A stretch of DNA of 64,000 nucleotides from Pseudomonas capsici (GTDB lineage: Bacteria > Pseudomonadota > Gammaproteobacteria > Pseudomonadales > Pseudomonadaceae). The position numbers were made by a program, and so were the translations under genes. This document shows, piece by piece, positions 36,277-45,860 of this stretch. Where the stretch lies: contig NZ_JAFGZD010000021.1 of the NCBI RefSeq assembly GCF_017165765.1, forward strand, positions 33,821 through 97,820. The letters are read 5' to 3'. Under the pieces are notes generated by a model. The model searched no databases and was not told where the DNA came from. It was given only the letters and a program-made list of their open reading frames with translations. Positions within the stretch are counted from its first letter, which is position 1. The number at the start of each line of letters is the position of its first letter.

Positions 36277-36292
36277 CGGGCGTGAACGCCCG
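36277..36292 (+). other. Small hairpin in the aroQ leader
   Basis: CGGGCG and CGCCCG pair around TGAA, ending 22 bases before the aroQ ATG and shortly ahead of the AAAAAGGA ribosome-binding site. It may affect translation or transcript stability. Confidence 0.3.
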
Positions 36293-36314
36293 TAAACACA
36301 AAAAGGAATAAACG

Positions 36315-36767
36315 ATGGCGACTTTCCTGGTACTGCATGGCCCCAACCTGAATCTGCTCGGCACTCGCGAGCCCGGGATATATGGCGCAGTGACCCTGGC
36401 TCAAATCAACCAGGATCTGGAACGGCGCGCTCGCGACGCCGGTCACCATCTGATGTACCTGCAAAGCAATGCCGAGTACGAATTGATCGACCGGATCCAT
36501 GCCGCCCGCACTGAAGGCGTGGACTTCATTCTGATCAATCCGGCTGCTTTTACACACACAAGTGTGGCAATACGTGACGCGCTGCTGGGAGTGAGCATCC
36601 CATTCATCGAAGTGCATTTATCGAACGTGCACAAACGCGAACCTTTCCGCCATCACTCCTACTTTTCAGATGCTGCTGTAGGAGTGATCTGCGGCCTTGG
36701 CGCCAGCGGTTACCGACTGGCCCTGGAGGCCGCCCTGGAACAATTGGCCGTTAGCTCCAAGCCATGA
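36315..36767 (+). CDS. aroQ: Type II 3-dehydroquinate dehydratase AroQ
   Basis: A 150-residue dodecameric shikimate-pathway enzyme. Signatures: HGPNLNLLGTREPGIYG with the catalytic Tyr, NPAAFTHTSVAIRDAL, and HLSNVHKREPFRHHS with the catalytic His. First gene of the conserved aroQ-accB-accC group; the gap to accB is 79 bases. Confidence 0.96.
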   Translation: MATFLVLHGPNLNLLGTREPGIYGAVTLAQINQDLERRARDAGHHLMYLQSNAEYELIDRIHAARTEGVDFILINPAAFTHTSVAIRDALLGVSIPFIEVHLSNVHKREPFRHHSYFSDAAVGVICGLGASGYRLALEAALEQLAVSSKP

Positions 36768-36846
36768 CCGGACCAGCAACGCTGGCCCGCCCGGCTTGAA
36801 CCGGCTGCCGAAATGCCCTGACAGACCCCTTGGGAGTTGATGATTA

Positions 36847-37308
36847 ATGGATATTCGCAAAGTCAAGAAACTGATCGAACTGCTGGAAGAATCCGGTATC
36901 GACGAGCTGGAGATCCGTGAAGGCGAAGAATCCGTACGGATCAGCCGTCACAGCAAGACCCCGGCACAACCTTACTACGCGCCAGCTCCAGCCGCTGCGC
37001 CTGTAGCCGCTGCTCCGGCAGCACCGGTTGCCGCTGCTGCCGCTGCAGAAGCACCTTCGGCTCCAAAGCTGAACGGCCACGTAGTCAAATCCCCGATGGT
37101 CGGTACTTTCTACCGCACGCCTGCACCTACTTCGCCTGCATTCGTCGAAGTCGGCCAGACCGTCAAGAAGGGCGACACCATCTGCATCGTCGAAGCGATG
37201 AAAATGATGAACCACATCCAGGCAGAAGCCAGCGGCGTCATCGAATCCATCCTGGTAGAAAACGGTCAGCCGGTTGAATTTGACCAGCCGCTGTTCACTA
37301 TCGTTTGA
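36847..37308 (+). CDS. accB: Biotin carboxyl carrier protein of acetyl-CoA carboxylase
   Basis: A 153-residue BCCP: N-terminal AccC-binding helix region, an Ala/Pro-rich flexible linker (about residues 40-74) and the biotinyl domain with Lys119 in VEAMKMM as the biotin site. It works with AccC in malonyl-CoA synthesis. AccC follows after 17 bases in one operon. Confidence 0.97.
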   Translation: MDIRKVKKLIELLEESGIDELEIREGEESVRISRHSKTPAQPYYAPAPAAAPVAAAPAAPVAAAAAAEAPSAPKLNGHVVKSPMVGTFYRTPAPTSPAFVEVGQTVKKGDTICIVEAMKMMNHIQAEASGVIESILVENGQPVEFDQPLFTIV

Positions 37309-37325
37309 ACCGGGGAGAGCCAGCG

Positions 37326-38669
37326 ATGTTGGAAAAAGTTCTGATCGCCAACCGCGGCGAAATTGCCTTGCGCATCCTGCGTGCCTGTAAGGAACTGGGC
37401 ATCAAGACCGTCGCTGTACATTCCACGGCAGATCGCGAGTTGATGCACCTGGGCCTGGCAGACGAAACCGTCTGTATCGGTCCGGCTCCAGCCAACCTGT
37501 CCTACCTGAATATCCCGGCAATCATCTCCGCCGCCGAACTGACCGGCGCCACGGCGATTCACCCGGGCTACGGCTTCCTCGCGGAAAACGCGGATTTCGC
37601 CGAACAGGTAGAAAAATCGGGCTTCGCCTTCATCGGCCCGAAAGCAGACACCATTCGCCTGATGGGCGACAAGGTTTCCGCCAAGGACGCCATGAAGCGC
37701 GCCAGCGTGCCGACGGTTCCAGGCTCCGACGGCCCGCTGCCGGAAGACGAAGAAACCGCACTGCGTATCGGCCGTGAAGTCGGCTACCCGGTGATCATCA
37801 AGGCCGCCGGTGGTGGTGGTGGTCGCGGCATGCGCGTGGTTCATCGCGAGGAAGACCTGATCGAAGCTGCCAGCCAGACCCGCGCCGAAGCGGCTGCCTG
37901 GTTCAGCAACCCGATGGTCTACCTGGAAAAATACCTGACCAACCCACGTCACGTGGAAGTCCAGGTCATTTCCGACGGCCAGGGCAATGCGATTCACCTG
38001 GGCGACCGTGACTGCTCGCTGCAACGCCGTCACCAGAAAGTCCTTGAAGAAGCACCGGCACCGTTCATCGACGAAGACGCGCGCAGGGACGTACTGCAAA
38101 GCTGCGTTCAGGCCTGTATCGACATCGGCTACCGTGGCGCGGGCACTTTCGAGTTCCTGTACGAGAACGGTCGCTTCTACTTCATCGAAATGAACACTCG
38201 TGTTCAGGTAGAGCATCCGGTTTCGGAAATGGTCACCGGTATCGACATCGTCAAGGAGATGCTGAGCATCGCCGCCGGCAACAAGCTGTCGTACACCCAG
38301 GATGACGTTGTCATCAATGGTCACGCGCTGGAATGCCGGATCAACGCTGAAGATCCGAAAACCTTCATTCCGAGCCCTGGTCTGGTCAAGCATTTCCATG
38401 CACCGGGCGGCAACGGCGTACGTGTCGACTCGCACCTGTACAGCGGTTACAAGGTTCCGTCGAACTACGACTCATTGATCGGCAAGCTGATCACCTGGGG
38501 CGCGACCCGCGACGAAGCCATGGCACGCATGCGCAATGCCCTGGACGAAATCGTGGTCGACGGGATCAAGACCAATATCCCGCTGCATCGTGATCTGACC
38601 CGTGATGAAGGTTTCTGCGAAGGCGGAATCAACATCCACTATCTTGAACACAAACTGGCCAATCAATAA
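37326..38669 (+). CDS. accC: Biotin carboxylase subunit of acetyl-CoA carboxylase
   Basis: A 447-residue ATP-grasp enzyme carboxylating BCCP-bound biotin. The N-terminal LIANRGEIALRILRAC, the glycine loop AAGGGGGRGMRVV, the HVEVQV strand and the EMNTRVQVEHPVSE motif are all intact. The start at 37326 gives the standard MLEKVLIANRGE beginning. A strong terminator follows. Confidence 0.97.
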   Translation: MLEKVLIANRGEIALRILRACKELGIKTVAVHSTADRELMHLGLADETVCIGPAPANLSYLNIPAIISAAELTGATAIHPGYGFLAENADFAEQVEKSGFAFIGPKADTIRLMGDKVSAKDAMKRASVPTVPGSDGPLPEDEETALRIGREVGYPVIIKAAGGGGGRGMRVVHREEDLIEAASQTRAEAAAWFSNPMVYLEKYLTNPRHVEVQVISDGQGNAIHLGDRDCSLQRRHQKVLEEAPAPFIDEDARRDVLQSCVQACIDIGYRGAGTFEFLYENGRFYFIEMNTRVQVEHPVSEMVTGIDIVKEMLSIAAGNKLSYTQDDVVINGHALECRINAEDPKTFIPSPGLVKHFHAPGGNGVRVDSHLYSGYKVPSNYDSLIGKLITWGATRDEAMARMRNALDEIVVDGIKTNIPLHRDLTRDEGFCEGGINIHYLEHKLANQ

Positions 38670-38686
38670 GTCAGCGTGTTTCAGAT

Positions 38687-38716
38687 CAACAAAGCCGCAG
38701 CGATGCGGCTTTGTTG
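38687..38716 (+). terminator. Rho-independent terminator after accC
   Basis: CAACAAAGCCGCA pairs perfectly with TGCGGCTTTGTTG around a GCGA tetraloop, 17 bases past the accC stop. The T-run is short and interrupted. Confidence 0.8.
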
Positions 38717-38795
38717 TTTGCGTCGCATAGAAGTAAACTTGCCCGCTTCTTCGCGGCAGTACCGCGCCCCCATTTTGACTCGAAGGTAATCCGCC

Positions 38796-39674
38796 ATGCC
38801 TTGGCTGCAAGTCCGCCTCGCCATCAGCCCAGAACAAGCCGAAACCTACGAGGACGCGCTGCTTGAAGTCGGCGCCGTATCCGTGACGTTCATGGATGCC
38901 GAAGACCAGCCGATCTTCGAGCCCGAACTCAATACCACGCCGCTGTGGGCACACACCCACCTGCTGGCTCTGTTCGAAGCCGACACCGACGCCGATATGG
39001 CCCTGGCGCACCTGCGCCTGCTGACCGACGCCGAACTGCCCGAGCACACCGCCGAAGTCATCGAAGACCAGGACTGGGAGCGCAGCTGGATGGACAATTT
39101 CCAGCCGATGCGTTTCGGCCAGCGCCTGTGGATCGTCCCGAGCTGGCATGCCGCACCCGAGCCGGACGCCGTGAACCTGCTGCTCGATCCGGGCCTGGCA
39201 TTCGGCACCGGCACCCACCCCACAACGGCCCTGTGCCTGGAATGGCTGGACGGTCAGGACCTCAAAGGCTGCAATGTGCTGGACTTCGGCTGTGGCTCGG
39301 GCATTCTGGCCATTGCTGCACTGTTACTGGGCGCAGAACAGGCCGTCGGCACCGATATCGACGTCCAGGCGCTCGAAGCCTCCCGCGACAATGCCGGACG
39401 CAACAACATCGCCGCCGAACGTTTCCCGCTTTACCTGCCGCAAGACATGCCCCAGCAGCAGGCCGACGTACTGGTGGCCAATATTCTGGCCGGGCCGCTG
39501 GTATCGCTGGCTCCGCAACTGGCAAGCCTGGTCAGGACCGGCGGTCGCCTGGCACTGTCCGGAATCCTTGCAGAACAAGGTGAAGAAGTAGCCGCAGCCT
39601 ATGCTGCTACATTCGACCTGGACCCTATCGCCAACCGTGATGGCTGGGTACGCATCACGGGTCGTCGCCGTTAA
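38796..39674 (+). CDS. prmA: Ribosomal protein L11 methyltransferase PrmA
   Basis: A 292-residue enzyme trimethylating L11. The N-terminal substrate-recognition domain is followed by the SAM domain: GTGTHPTTALCLEWL, VLDFGCGSGILAIAALLLGA, TDIDVQALEASRDNA and the NILAGPLV motif near residue 229. It lies between accC and the DUF3426 gene as in other pseudomonads. Confidence 0.95.
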   Translation: MPWLQVRLAISPEQAETYEDALLEVGAVSVTFMDAEDQPIFEPELNTTPLWAHTHLLALFEADTDADMALAHLRLLTDAELPEHTAEVIEDQDWERSWMDNFQPMRFGQRLWIVPSWHAAPEPDAVNLLLDPGLAFGTGTHPTTALCLEWLDGQDLKGCNVLDFGCGSGILAIAALLLGAEQAVGTDIDVQALEASRDNAGRNNIAAERFPLYLPQDMPQQQADVLVANILAGPLVSLAPQLASLVRTGGRLALSGILAEQGEEVAAAYAATFDLDPIANRDGWVRITGRRR

Positions 39675-39698
39675 CAGCCGCCTGAACCGGACAGCAGC

Positions 39699-41024
39699 AT
39701 GACCGACAGCTTCGTCACCCAGTGCCCCCACTGCCAAACCAGTTTCAGAGTCAGCCACGCTCAATTGAGCGTGGCCCGCGGCGTGGTGCGCTGCGGGGCC
39801 TGCCTGCAGGTCTTCAATGCCGCCCGGCAACTGCTGGAGCAGCGCTCGGTCGACGAAACCGAAGTCACGCCACCTCCCGCCCAGGAAATCATTGCCCCCG
39901 AAGTGGTCGAGCAGGCGCCTGCTGCACAGATTGCAGAACCGCTGCCCGAGCCGTCGCAGACCTCCCCGGAAGATGACGATCCCTGGAAAGTCAGCGAGTT
40001 CGACCTGGACAATCTGGATCTCGACGAAGAACTCGCCCGACTCGAACAGCGGGAAATCCAGCTGCCCGACAACTTTGGCAAGTCGAGCACACGCAACGGC
40101 GATGCGGCACTGACCGCCCAGCGCGATCACTCGGAAACCGAGGAAGGCACCTGGGTCGGCAGCCTGCGCAACGACGATGTCAATCAGTTGCCGGAAATCC
40201 AGGCCGAGGTGATCAGCACCACAGAGCCGGCTTCCGAACCGGACCACGAAGACGAACCCGAGCAACCTTCCGGTCGCGAGCGGACCGAGCCTTCACTGTC
40301 GTTGAGCAGCGTCGACCTGGACGATGAACCGCCGCTCATCGCCCCGCGCAAGCAGCCAGCCGGTGAAAGCAGCGAGCGCTGGTCGGCACGGGATGAAGAC
40401 GAAGACGATCTCGACGATGATCCCGAGCCGGCAATCGACCCTCGCGGCAAACGCGCCCGAAACGAGCCGGCGGTGCGCGATCAGGCACTTCTGGACCTGA
40501 CCGACGACCCGCTGCAACTGGACTGGCAACGCCCCAGACCGCGCTGGGGACGTCGCCTGCTCTGGAGCCTGCTGGTCCTGCTCGCATTGGCAGGCCTGGC
40601 TGGCCAGTACATCTGGTATCACTTCGACCATCTGGCCCGCCAGGATCAGTATCGCCCCTGGTTCCAGCAGATCTGCCCGAAAATCGACTGCAAGGTGCCT
40701 TCGAAGGTCGACATCAACCTGCTCAAGAGCAGCAATCTGGTGGTACGCAGCCATCCCGAGTTTCAGGGAGCGCTGGTGGTGGACGCCATCATTTACAACC
40801 GCGCATCTTTCTCTCAGCCCTTTCCGCTTCTTGAGCTAAGATTTGCCGATACCAGCGGTCAGCTCATTGCCAGTCGTCGGTTCAAGCCGGGCGAATACCT
40901 GAGCGGCGAGATGGCCGGCAAGGAAGAGATGCCACCCCAGACACCGATCCATATTGCGCTGGACATCCTCGATCCTGGCGCGAAAGCCGTGAATTACAGC
41001 CTGAACTTCCGCTCACCGGAATGA
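39699..41024 (+). CDS. Zinc-ribbon and DUF3426 membrane protein
   Basis: A 441-residue protein: an N-terminal MJ0042-type zinc ribbon (CPHCQTSFRV...VVRCGACLQVF, four Cys), a long acidic, Ser/Glu/Asp-rich linker (about residues 60-265), one membrane helix (LLWSLLVLLALAGLAGQYIWY) and a periplasmic DUF3426 domain at the C-terminus. Function unknown. It is conserved between prmA and dusB. The ATG lies 24 bases after prmA, so co-transcription is likely. Confidence 0.85.
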   Translation: MTDSFVTQCPHCQTSFRVSHAQLSVARGVVRCGACLQVFNAARQLLEQRSVDETEVTPPPAQEIIAPEVVEQAPAAQIAEPLPEPSQTSPEDDDPWKVSEFDLDNLDLDEELARLEQREIQLPDNFGKSSTRNGDAALTAQRDHSETEEGTWVGSLRNDDVNQLPEIQAEVISTTEPASEPDHEDEPEQPSGRERTEPSLSLSSVDLDDEPPLIAPRKQPAGESSERWSARDEDEDDLDDDPEPAIDPRGKRARNEPAVRDQALLDLTDDPLQLDWQRPRPRWGRRLLWSLLVLLALAGLAGQYIWYHFDHLARQDQYRPWFQQICPKIDCKVPSKVDINLLKSSNLVVRSHPEFQGALVVDAIIYNRASFSQPFPLLELRFADTSGQLIASRRFKPGEYLSGEMAGKEEMPPQTPIHIALDILDPGAKAVNYSLNFRSPE

Positions 41025-41340
41025 GCCACTGCCTGACGCTGCCTGCCGGAGCTCTCCAGGTCCGAAGGCACGTCTTCGCGAGGAAGGCAGCATGAATACC
41101 GATGTTTTCATGACAATTCGCTCAATAAGCGAACCGTTGGCAATAAGAAAATAACTGTTCAGATTTTATCCAATTCAGCCTTTATCCAGTCATCGAGAGC
41201 GGGTATCATGCCAACCCTTTTTCAAACTCTCGGTTCAGTCTGAATGTTGCGAAAGCAACCGAAGACGGGGCTGTTGCAGACCGTGTGGAACGGTTTTTTA
41301 CACGGCCTGCGGATGATTCGGCCCCACGATAGGTAAAGCT
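41025..41340 (+). other. Leader region of the dusB-fis operon
   Basis: 316 bp with no supported gene. It is AT-richer in the middle (41125-41180), a plausible promoter area, and has two hairpins: GTTGC-GAAA-GCAAC at 41246-41259, and a structure at 41279-41305 that can fold in two exclusive ways. A long structured leader fits the known growth-phase control of dusB-fis. Confidence 0.5.
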
Positions 41341-42354
41341 ATGTCGGCGGTACGCATCGGTCCATATACGTTACAGAATGGCTTGATCCTCGCCCCGATG
41401 GCGGGCGTCACTGACCAGCCTTTCCGGCAACTGTGCAGAGAACTCGGCGCAGGGCTTGTAGTGTCGGAGATGGTCACCAGTGACATGAGCCTGTGGAACA
41501 GTCGCAAATCGCGTCTGCGCATGATCCACGAAGGTGATCCCGAGCCCCGCTCGGTCCAGATCGCCGGTGGCGATCCACAGATGCTCGCGCAGGCAGCGCG
41601 GGCCAATGTCGAACTGGGTGCCCAGATCATCGACATCAACATGGGCTGCCCGGCCAAGAAGGTCTGTAACAAGGCCGCAGGTTCGGCGCTTCTGAAAGAT
41701 GAAAAGCTGGTAAGCGAGATTCTGCAGGCCGTGGTGGCCGCAGTCGATGTACCGGTGACCCTGAAGATCCGCACCGGCTGGGACCGCGAGAACAAAAACG
41801 GCCTTACGGTCGCCAGAATCGCCGAGCAGGCCGGAATACAGGCGCTGGCGGTTCACGGGCGGACCCGTGCAGACCTTTACACCGGCGAAGCCGAGTACGA
41901 CACCATCGCCGAAATCAAGCAGGCGATGTCGATCCCGGTGTTTGCCAATGGAGACATCGTTTCGCCCGAGAAAGCCCGGTATGTGCTTGAGGCCACCGGA
42001 GCGGACGGGTTGTTGATTGGCAGGGCCGCCCAGGGGCGACCATGGATTTTTCGTGAGATAGATCACTACCTGCGTACCGGCGAGAAACTGCCGGAGCTGC
42101 CGGTGAGTGAAGTGGAACGTATTCTGCTTGAACATCTGACAGCCCTGCACGCCTTCTATGGAGACGTGATGGGCGTGCGCATTGCACGCAAGCATGTCGG
42201 TTGGTATCTCGCAACCTTGCCGGGCGCCAGGGAATTTCGCGCCCATTTCAATCGTTTGGAAGATACGGAAGCACAGTGCGCCAACGTCCGGGAGTTCTTG
42301 AGCCAAGGCTGCAGGGGCCCGGATAACGAAAATAAAGAAGAGGTGGCCGCATGA
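41341..42354 (+). CDS. dusB: tRNA-dihydrouridine synthase DusB
   Basis: A 337-residue FMN enzyme reducing specific uridines in tRNA. Signatures: LAPMAGVTDQPFRQLCRELGA, the INMGCPAKKV active-site block (Cys103), TLKIRTGW and HGRTRADLYTG. It overlaps fis by four bases (ATGA), the classical dusB-fis operon. Confidence 0.96.
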   Translation: MSAVRIGPYTLQNGLILAPMAGVTDQPFRQLCRELGAGLVVSEMVTSDMSLWNSRKSRLRMIHEGDPEPRSVQIAGGDPQMLAQAARANVELGAQIIDINMGCPAKKVCNKAAGSALLKDEKLVSEILQAVVAAVDVPVTLKIRTGWDRENKNGLTVARIAEQAGIQALAVHGRTRADLYTGEAEYDTIAEIKQAMSIPVFANGDIVSPEKARYVLEATGADGLLIGRAAQGRPWIFREIDHYLRTGEKLPELPVSEVERILLEHLTALHAFYGDVMGVRIARKHVGWYLATLPGAREFRAHFNRLEDTEAQCANVREFLSQGCRGPDNENKEEVAA

Positions 42355-42671
42355 CGATGATGACCGAGACTTTAGTGAGTGGAACAACACCCGTGAGCGA
42401 CAATGTCAATTTGAAACAGCACCTCAACACGCCGAGCGAAGAGGGTCAGACCCTGCGCGGCAGTGTCGAGAAGGCGCTGCACAATTATTTCGCCCACCTC
42501 GAAGGCGCTTCCGTCACTGACGTGTACAACCTGGTGCTGTCGGAAGTCGAGGCTCCGCTTCTCGAAAGCGTGATGAACTACGTCAAGGGCAACCAGACGA
42601 AGGCTTCCGAGCTGCTGGGGCTCAATCGCGGCACGCTGCGCAAGAAACTCAAGCAGTACGACCTGCTTTAA
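42351..42671 (+). CDS. fis: Nucleoid protein Fis
   Basis: A 106-residue DNA-bending regulator. The C-terminal helix-turn-helix is clear (YVKGNQTKASELLGLNRGTLRKKLKQY). The N-terminal about 25 residues are longer than in E. coli Fis, as is common in Pseudomonas. A terminator lies 16 bases past the stop. Confidence 0.95.
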   Translation: MTMMTETLVSGTTPVSDNVNLKQHLNTPSEEGQTLRGSVEKALHNYFAHLEGASVTDVYNLVLSEVEAPLLESVMNYVKGNQTKASELLGLNRGTLRKKLKQYDLL

Positions 42672-42686
42672 GCATTATTCAATACA

Positions 42687-42723
42687 GAAAAGGCGACCAC
42701 CTTGCACAGCGGTCGCCTTTTTT
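42687..42723 (+). terminator. Rho-independent terminator after fis
   Basis: GAAAAGGCGACC pairs with GGTCGCCTTTT(T) around a 12-base loop and runs into six Ts. Confidence 0.85.
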
Positions 42724-42755
42724 GCTGACTTCCTTTGCTTTTGATGGAAATTGAA

Positions 42756-44357
42756 ATGACCGACCAGACTACCCGCCTGCCGATCCGCCGCGCTTTGATC
42801 AGCGTTTCCGACAAGACAGGAATCCTCGAATTCGCACGCGAGCTTGAAGCGCTGGGCGTCGAGATCCTTTCGACTGGCGGTACTTTCAAGCTGTTGCAGG
42901 ACAACGGTGTTGCAGCCGTGGAAGTGGCCGATTACACCGGTTTCGCCGAAATGATGGATGGCCGGGTCAAGACCCTGCACCCCAAGATCCACGGCGGCAT
43001 TCTGGGTCGTCGCGGCATCGACGATGCAATCATGAACGAGCACGGCATCAAGCCGATCGATCTGGTTGCGGTCAACCTCTATCCGTTCGAAGCCACTGTT
43101 TCCAAGCCCGGCTGCGACCTGCCGACCGCCATCGAGAACATCGATATCGGCGGCCCGACCATGGTTCGTTCCGCAGCGAAGAACCACAAGGACGTCGCCA
43201 TCGTGGTCAATGTCAGCGACTACACCCAGGTGCTGGAAAACCTCAAGGCCGGTGGCCTGACCTACGCTCAGCGTTTCGACCTGATGCTCAAGGCATTCGA
43301 GCACACTGCTGCCTACGACGGCATGATCGCCAACTATCTGGGCAGCGTCGACCAGAGTGCAGAAACCCTGAGCACCGAAGGCCGCAGCCAGTTCCCACGC
43401 ACCTTCAACACCCAGTTCATCAAGGCGCAGGAAATGCGCTACGGCGAGAACCCGCACCAGAGCGCGGCGTTCTACGTTGAAGCCAGACCTGCCGAAGTCG
43501 GCATCGCGACCGCGACCCAGCTGCAGGGCAAGGAACTGTCGTTCAACAACGTGGCCGACACCGATGCCGCGCTGGAATGCGTCAAGAGCTTCGTCAAGCC
43601 GGCCTGTGTGATCGTCAAGCACGCCAACCCTTGCGGCGTCGCCGTCAGCCCCGAAGGCGGCATTCGTCAGGCTTATGAACTGGCCTACGCCACCGATACC
43701 GAATCCGCCTTTGGCGGCATCATCGCCTTCAACCGCGAACTGGATGCCGAAACCGCCAAGGCCATCGTCGATCGTCAGTTCGTCGAAGTCATCATCGCGC
43801 CAAGCGTTACCGCCGAAGCAGCAGCCATCGTCTCCGCCAAAGCCAACGTTCGCCTGCTGACCACCGGCCAGTGGGCTGCCGAACGTGGCGCAGCCTGGGA
43901 CTACAAGCGCGTCAATGGCGGCCTGCTGGTACAGAGCCGCGACATCGGCATGATCACCTCTGCCGACCTCAAGATCGTCACCAAGCGCGCACCGACCGAA
44001 CACGAAGTCCACGACCTGATCTTCGCCTGGAAAGTCGCCAAGTACGTCAAGTCCAACGCCATCGTCTATGCCAAGAATCGCCAGACCATCGGTGTCGGCG
44101 CAGGCCAGATGAGCCGCGTCAACTCCGCTCGCATCGCCGCCATCAAGGCTGAACATGCAGGCCTGCAGGTTCAGGGCTCGGTCATGGCTTCCGACGCCTT
44201 CTTCCCGTTCCGCGACGGCATCGACAATGCCGCCAAGGTCGGCATCACTGCCGTCATCCAGCCGGGTGGCTCGATGCGCGACAGCGAAGTGATTGCCGCA
44301 GCGGATGAAGCCGGAATTGCGATGGTGTTCACCGGAATGCGCCACTTCAGACACTAA
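42756..44357 (+). CDS. purH: AICAR transformylase / IMP cyclohydrolase PurH
   Basis: A 533-residue bifunctional enzyme for the last two steps of IMP synthesis. The N-terminal MGS-like cyclohydrolase domain begins RRALISVSDKTG; the transformylase domain has KHANPCGVA and the KSNAIVYAKNRQTIGVGAGQMSR stretch. The start at 42756 gives the family beginning; an ATG at 42735 is possible. purD follows after a cruciform-bearing gap. Confidence 0.97.
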   Translation: MTDQTTRLPIRRALISVSDKTGILEFARELEALGVEILSTGGTFKLLQDNGVAAVEVADYTGFAEMMDGRVKTLHPKIHGGILGRRGIDDAIMNEHGIKPIDLVAVNLYPFEATVSKPGCDLPTAIENIDIGGPTMVRSAAKNHKDVAIVVNVSDYTQVLENLKAGGLTYAQRFDLMLKAFEHTAAYDGMIANYLGSVDQSAETLSTEGRSQFPRTFNTQFIKAQEMRYGENPHQSAAFYVEARPAEVGIATATQLQGKELSFNNVADTDAALECVKSFVKPACVIVKHANPCGVAVSPEGGIRQAYELAYATDTESAFGGIIAFNRELDAETAKAIVDRQFVEVIIAPSVTAEAAAIVSAKANVRLLTTGQWAAERGAAWDYKRVNGGLLVQSRDIGMITSADLKIVTKRAPTEHEVHDLIFAWKVAKYVKSNAIVYAKNRQTIGVGAGQMSRVNSARIAAIKAEHAGLQVQGSVMASDAFFPFRDGIDNAAKVGITAVIQPGGSMRDSEVIAAADEAGIAMVFTGMRHFRH

Positions 44358-44371
44358 GTCATAAAAACGGC

Positions 44372-44484
44372 CGCACTGGCGCAGGCGTCTGCTGCGTTGG
44401 ATGAGGCTCCGCTGATGCTCATTGCCATAAGGCAACTGCGCTCATCGAAGCCTCATCCGCCTTGCATCCACCTACGCCATTGCG
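44372..44484. repeat. 113-bp composite palindrome between purH and purD
   Basis: Nested inverted repeats: CGCA at 44372-44375 with TGCG at 44481-44484; GGCGCAGG at 44378-44385 with CCTACGCC at 44471-44478 (one mismatch); GGATGAGGCT at 44399-44408 with AGCCTCATCC at 44449-44458 (perfect); TTGCC with GGCAA around ATAA at the tip (44422-44435). It nearly fills the gap and has no open frame. It could be a non-autonomous mobile palindrome or a structured RNA element. Confidence 0.6.
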
Positions 44485-44559
44485 ACCTCGTACTGCATGC
44501 CCCACAAAAATGGCAGTCATGTACTACTTACAGAATTCTGCGTCATCGAGGTTTTTGAC

Positions 44560-45855
44560 ATGAACGTTTTGATTATCGGTAGCGGTGGACGTGAACACGC
44601 CCTGGCCTGGAAAGTGGCTCAGGATCCGCGGGTCGAGAAGGTTTTCGTTGCTCCGGGCAACGCCGGTACGGCCATCGAAGCCAAGTGCGAGAACGTTGCA
44701 ATCGACGTCCTGGCCCTTGAGCAACTGGCCGACTTCGCCGAGAAGAACGTGTCCCTGACCATCGTCGGTCCGGAAGTCCCGCTGGTTGCAGGCGTTGTGG
44801 ACCTGTTCCGCAGCCGTGGCCTGGACTGCTTCGGTCCGACTGCCGGTGCCGCTCAGCTCGAAGGCTCCAAGGCGTTCACCAAGGATTTCCTGGCCCGTCA
44901 CAAGATTCCGACCGCCGACTACCAGAACTTCACCGAGATCGAGCCTGCCCTGGCCTATCTGCGTGAAAAAGGCGCACCTATCGTCATCAAGGCCGACGGT
45001 CTGGCTGCCGGCAAAGGCGTGATCGTTGCGATGACACTGGCCGAAGCCGAAGAAGCCGTGCGCGACATGCTGGCTGGCAATGCCTTTGGCGAAGCCGGTT
45101 CGCGGGTCGTGATCGAAGAATTCCTGGATGGCGAAGAAGCCAGCTTCATCGTGATGGTCGATGGCAAGAATGTTCTGCCAATGGCCACCAGTCAGGACCA
45201 CAAACGTGTCGGCGACGGCGACAGCGGCCCGAACACCGGAGGCATGGGTGCCTACTCTCCCGCGCCTGTGGTGACTGCCGACGTTCACCAGCGCGTCATG
45301 GATCAGGTCATCTGGCCGACGGTCCGTGGCATGGCCGAAGAAGGCAACGTTTATACCGGTTTCCTCTATGCTGGTCTGATGATCGACAAGGCTGGCAATC
45401 CGAAGGTCATCGAGTTCAACTGCCGCTTTGGCGACCCGGAAACCCAGCCTGTCATGTTGCGCCTGCAATCGAGTCTTGTGCTGCTGGTCGAGGCTGCGCT
45501 GGCACAGGCACTGGACAAGGTCGAAGCACAATGGGACCCTCGTCCGAGCCTGGGCATTGTCCTGGCTGCCGGCGGCTACCCTGGCGATTACGCCAAGGGC
45601 GCTGCTATCGAAGGTCTGGATGCAGCCGCACAACTGCCGGGCAAAGTCTTCCATGCCGGTACGGCACTCAAGGATGAGCGTGTCGTAACCAGCGGAGGTC
45701 GCGTATTGTGTGCAACCGCACTGGGCGACAGCGTCGGCAATGCACAGGAAAACGCCTACGCCCTGGCTGCAAGAATTGATTGGGAAGGTTGTTTCTACCG
45801 CAAGGACATTGGCTACCGTGCCATTGCCCGTGAGCGTGGTGAGAGTCAGGAGTAA
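44560..45855 (+). CDS. purD: Phosphoribosylamine-glycine ligase PurD
   Basis: A 431-residue ATP-grasp enzyme of purine synthesis. Signatures: VLIIGSGGREHALAWK, FGPTAGAAQLEGSKAFTKDF, APIVIKADGLAAGKGV and the FNCRFGDPETQ motif. The start at 44560 is the family start; an open extension to 44497 has no support. Followed by a hairpin and retS, the P. aeruginosa order. Confidence 0.97.
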   Translation: MNVLIIGSGGREHALAWKVAQDPRVEKVFVAPGNAGTAIEAKCENVAIDVLALEQLADFAEKNVSLTIVGPEVPLVAGVVDLFRSRGLDCFGPTAGAAQLEGSKAFTKDFLARHKIPTADYQNFTEIEPALAYLREKGAPIVIKADGLAAGKGVIVAMTLAEAEEAVRDMLAGNAFGEAGSRVVIEEFLDGEEASFIVMVDGKNVLPMATSQDHKRVGDGDSGPNTGGMGAYSPAPVVTADVHQRVMDQVIWPTVRGMAEEGNVYTGFLYAGLMIDKAGNPKVIEFNCRFGDPETQPVMLRLQSSLVLLVEAALAQALDKVEAQWDPRPSLGIVLAAGGYPGDYAKGAAIEGLDAAAQLPGKVFHAGTALKDERVVTSGGRVLCATALGDSVGNAQENAYALAARIDWEGCFYRKDIGYRAIARERGESQE

Positions 45856-45860
45856 GTCTG

